Below, piece after piece: positions 5,825 to 6,922 of a stretch of 6,922 nt of DNA. Origin of the DNA: an uncultured Clostridia bacterium (GTDB lineage Bacteria; Bacillota; Clostridia; UMGS1810); assembly GCA_905210855.1 (NCBI GenBank), contig CAJLYL010000084.1, forward strand, positions 1 to 6,922. The letters run 5' to 3'. The first letter of the stretch is position 1. Each line of letters begins with the position of its first letter. The translations under genes were made by a program, and so were the position numbers. A model generated the notes under the pieces. The model was not told the DNA's origin and searched no databases. It worked only from the letters and a program-made list of their open reading frames with translations.

Positions 5825-6922
5825 CCAAACCCAAAGGTAAGTGAAATAGCAAAATCAATCAACGCGACGGGCAAGTCGCTTATAGAGTTACTCAAGGATT
5901 ACGGTATAATTATCAAGAACAACAACGCTGTTCTTGAATACAAGGATATCGACATCATACTGACGACATATCTTAACAATTACGATGACGGAAAATCCAT
6001 AGTGGATTATTTTGAAAAACTTCATGAGAACGACGAGTTTGTGCCGGCGCCGGCACCCGAAAAGCCGAAGACGGAAGAAAAACCGGCACCCGAAAAGACG
6101 GCTGCCGAGCCGGAAGAGGAACTCATGGACTATGAGATTAAGAAAGAGGACAACAAGAAGATTGTCGATACCAGGCAGAACAACGTTGACCTCGAGAAGA
6201 TTGAAAACGAGAGCAAGGCGGAAAACCTTGTGGAGATGACGATTGACGAGAAGAGCCACGGCGGCAAAAAGCAGAAAATAAAGAAAGGTCAGCCGCAGAA
6301 AAAAGCCGACAAGGCAGAAAATGCCGACAAAAAGGGCAAGGGCGACAAAAACGCCAAAAATGCAAAAAATGCGGAAAAATCGGAAAAACCATCCGAAAAG
6401 CCGAAAAAGGAGAAAAAGGCAGTGGAAATTCCGCCCGAAATCTCGGTCGGCGATTTTGCGCAGGCGCTGGGCATATCGCCCACGGTTGTTGTCAAAAAGC
6501 TGTTTGAGCTTGGCATAATGGCGTCCGTCAGCCAGACGATAGATTTTGACATGGCGGCGCTTGTCGGCGACGACCTCGGCTACGAGATAAAGGAGCAGAT
6601 TATCCTCACCGACGAGGACATCCTCATTGACGACAGCGAGGATGCGCCCGAGTCGCTCAAGCCGCGCTCACCGGTCGTTGTTGTCATGGGTCACGTAGAC
6701 CACGGCAAAACCTCGCTGCTTGACGCCATAAGAGAAACCAACGTTATTGCCAAAGAGGCGGGCGGTATAACACAGCACATCGGCGCTTACAGAGTAAGGG
6801 TGAACAACAGGAAGATAACCTTCCTCGACACCCCGGGACATGAGGCGTTTACGGCTATGCGTATGCGCGGCGCCCAGGTTACGGATGTGGCAATACTTGT
6901 TGTTGCGGCGGACGACGGCGTA
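5822..6922 (+). CDS. infB: Translation initiation factor IF-2, N-terminal 367 residues (3' partial)
   Basis: IF-2 is the GTPase that brings fMet-tRNA to the 30S subunit and promotes 50S joining. The frame stays open to the last base, so the C-terminal part is outside the window. Residues 1-52 are the first IF2_N domain (SEIAKSINATGKSLIELLKDYG). About 74-205 is a disordered, low-complexity Lys/Glu/Pro/Ala/Asn linker with repeated units such as EKPAPEK and AKNAKNAEKSEKPSEKP. Residues 207-255 are the second IF2_N domain (ISVGDFAQALGISPTVVVKKL). The G domain begins near 285: G1 is GHVDHGKT at 290-297, the switch I Thr is T317 in GGITQH, and G3 is DTPGH at 336-340; G4 and G5 lie beyond the end. 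All visible catalytic motifs are intact. The long linker is usual for bacterial IF-2 but varies greatly between species. Confidence 0.97.
   Translation, partial: MPNPKVSEIAKSINATGKSLIELLKDYGIIIKNNNAVLEYKDIDIILTTYLNNYDDGKSIVDYFEKLHENDEFVPAPAPEKPKTEEKPAPEKTAAEPEEELMDYEIKKEDNKKIVDTRQNNVDLEKIENESKAENLVEMTIDEKSHGGKKQKIKKGQPQKKADKAENADKKGKGDKNAKNAKNAEKSEKPSEKPKKEKKAVEIPPEISVGDFAQALGISPTVVVKKLFELGIMASVSQTIDFDMAALVGDDLGYEIKEQIILTDEDILIDDSEDAPESLKPRSPVVVVMGHVDHGKTSLLDAIRETNVIAKEAGGITQHIGAYRVRVNNRKITFLDTPGHEAFTAMRMRGAQVTDVAILVVAADDGV
6115..6127 (+). promoter_or_regulatory. Possible internal translation start for a shorter IF-2 form
   Basis: AGAGGA (6115-6120) lies 4 nt before an in-frame ATG at 6125-6127 (Met102), within the linker. 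Internal starts yielding shorter IF-2 forms are known in E. coli and Bacillus subtilis. However, the purine-rich sequence also simply encodes acidic residues (EPEEE), so it may be fortuitous. Confidence 0.25.

Noticed and set aside
1..6922. CRISPR array, tRNA/rRNA gene, transposase or defence-type gene cluster
   Set aside because: No regularly spaced repeats, no cloverleaf sequence and no such coding frame were seen; the window is a surface protein plus a conserved translation operon.

Overview
The window reads as a piece of a Gram-positive Clostridia-type chromosome (Bacillota; probably an uncultured or gut Eubacteriales member). Three things point there: the gene order rimP-nusA-ylxR-ylxQ-infB, which is the Firmicutes version of the nusA/infB operon; a short NusA without the C-terminal acidic repeats seen in E. 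coli; and a surface protein ending in three SLH (S-layer homology) modules. Base composition is moderate to slightly GC-rich in coding sequence, with frequent ATA (Ile) and AGG/AGA (Arg) codons. The intergenic spaces are clearly AT-rich. Genus cannot be set from the sequence alone.

Layout. Positions 2-3211 hold the C-terminal 1069 residues of a very large secreted cell-surface protein whose 5' end lies outside the window. It consists of an unrecognised beta-rich N-terminal part, several Ig/fibronectin-like modules, a BIG2-like module, a Pro/Gly/Ser linker and three SLH repeats. A possible 33-residue membrane peptide (3216-3317) follows; it is weakly supported. From 3318 an AT-rich stretch carries a very good extended -10 sigma-A promoter (3359-3387) and a short leader with a perfect 12-bp hairpin (3415-3443) just ahead of rimP. 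The translation/transcription operon then runs rightwards: rimP (3483-3962), nusA (4172-5221), ylxR/rnpM (5231-5476), ylxQ (5493-5819) and infB (5822 to the window end, first 367 codons). All genes are on the + strand.

How the genes work together. RimP matures the 30S subunit, NusA controls RNA polymerase pausing and termination, YlxR and YlxQ are small RNA-binding proteins of the same operon, and IF2 places initiator tRNA on the ribosome. Apart from the rimP-nusA gap the genes are tightly packed (9, 16 and 2 nt between them), and several Shine-Dalgarno sequences lie in or over the end of the gene before, which suggests co-transcription and translational coupling.

The part not explained by housekeeping is the unusually long 209-nt rimP-nusA gap. 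It contains a perfect 31-bp inverted repeat with a 21-nt loop (4028-4110), flanked by a second short inverted repeat that competes for its base. This is the best candidate for something undescribed: either a MITE-like palindromic repeat or an in-operon RNA processing/attenuation element. I see no new multi-gene system, no CRISPR array, no tRNA or rRNA gene and no transposase gene.
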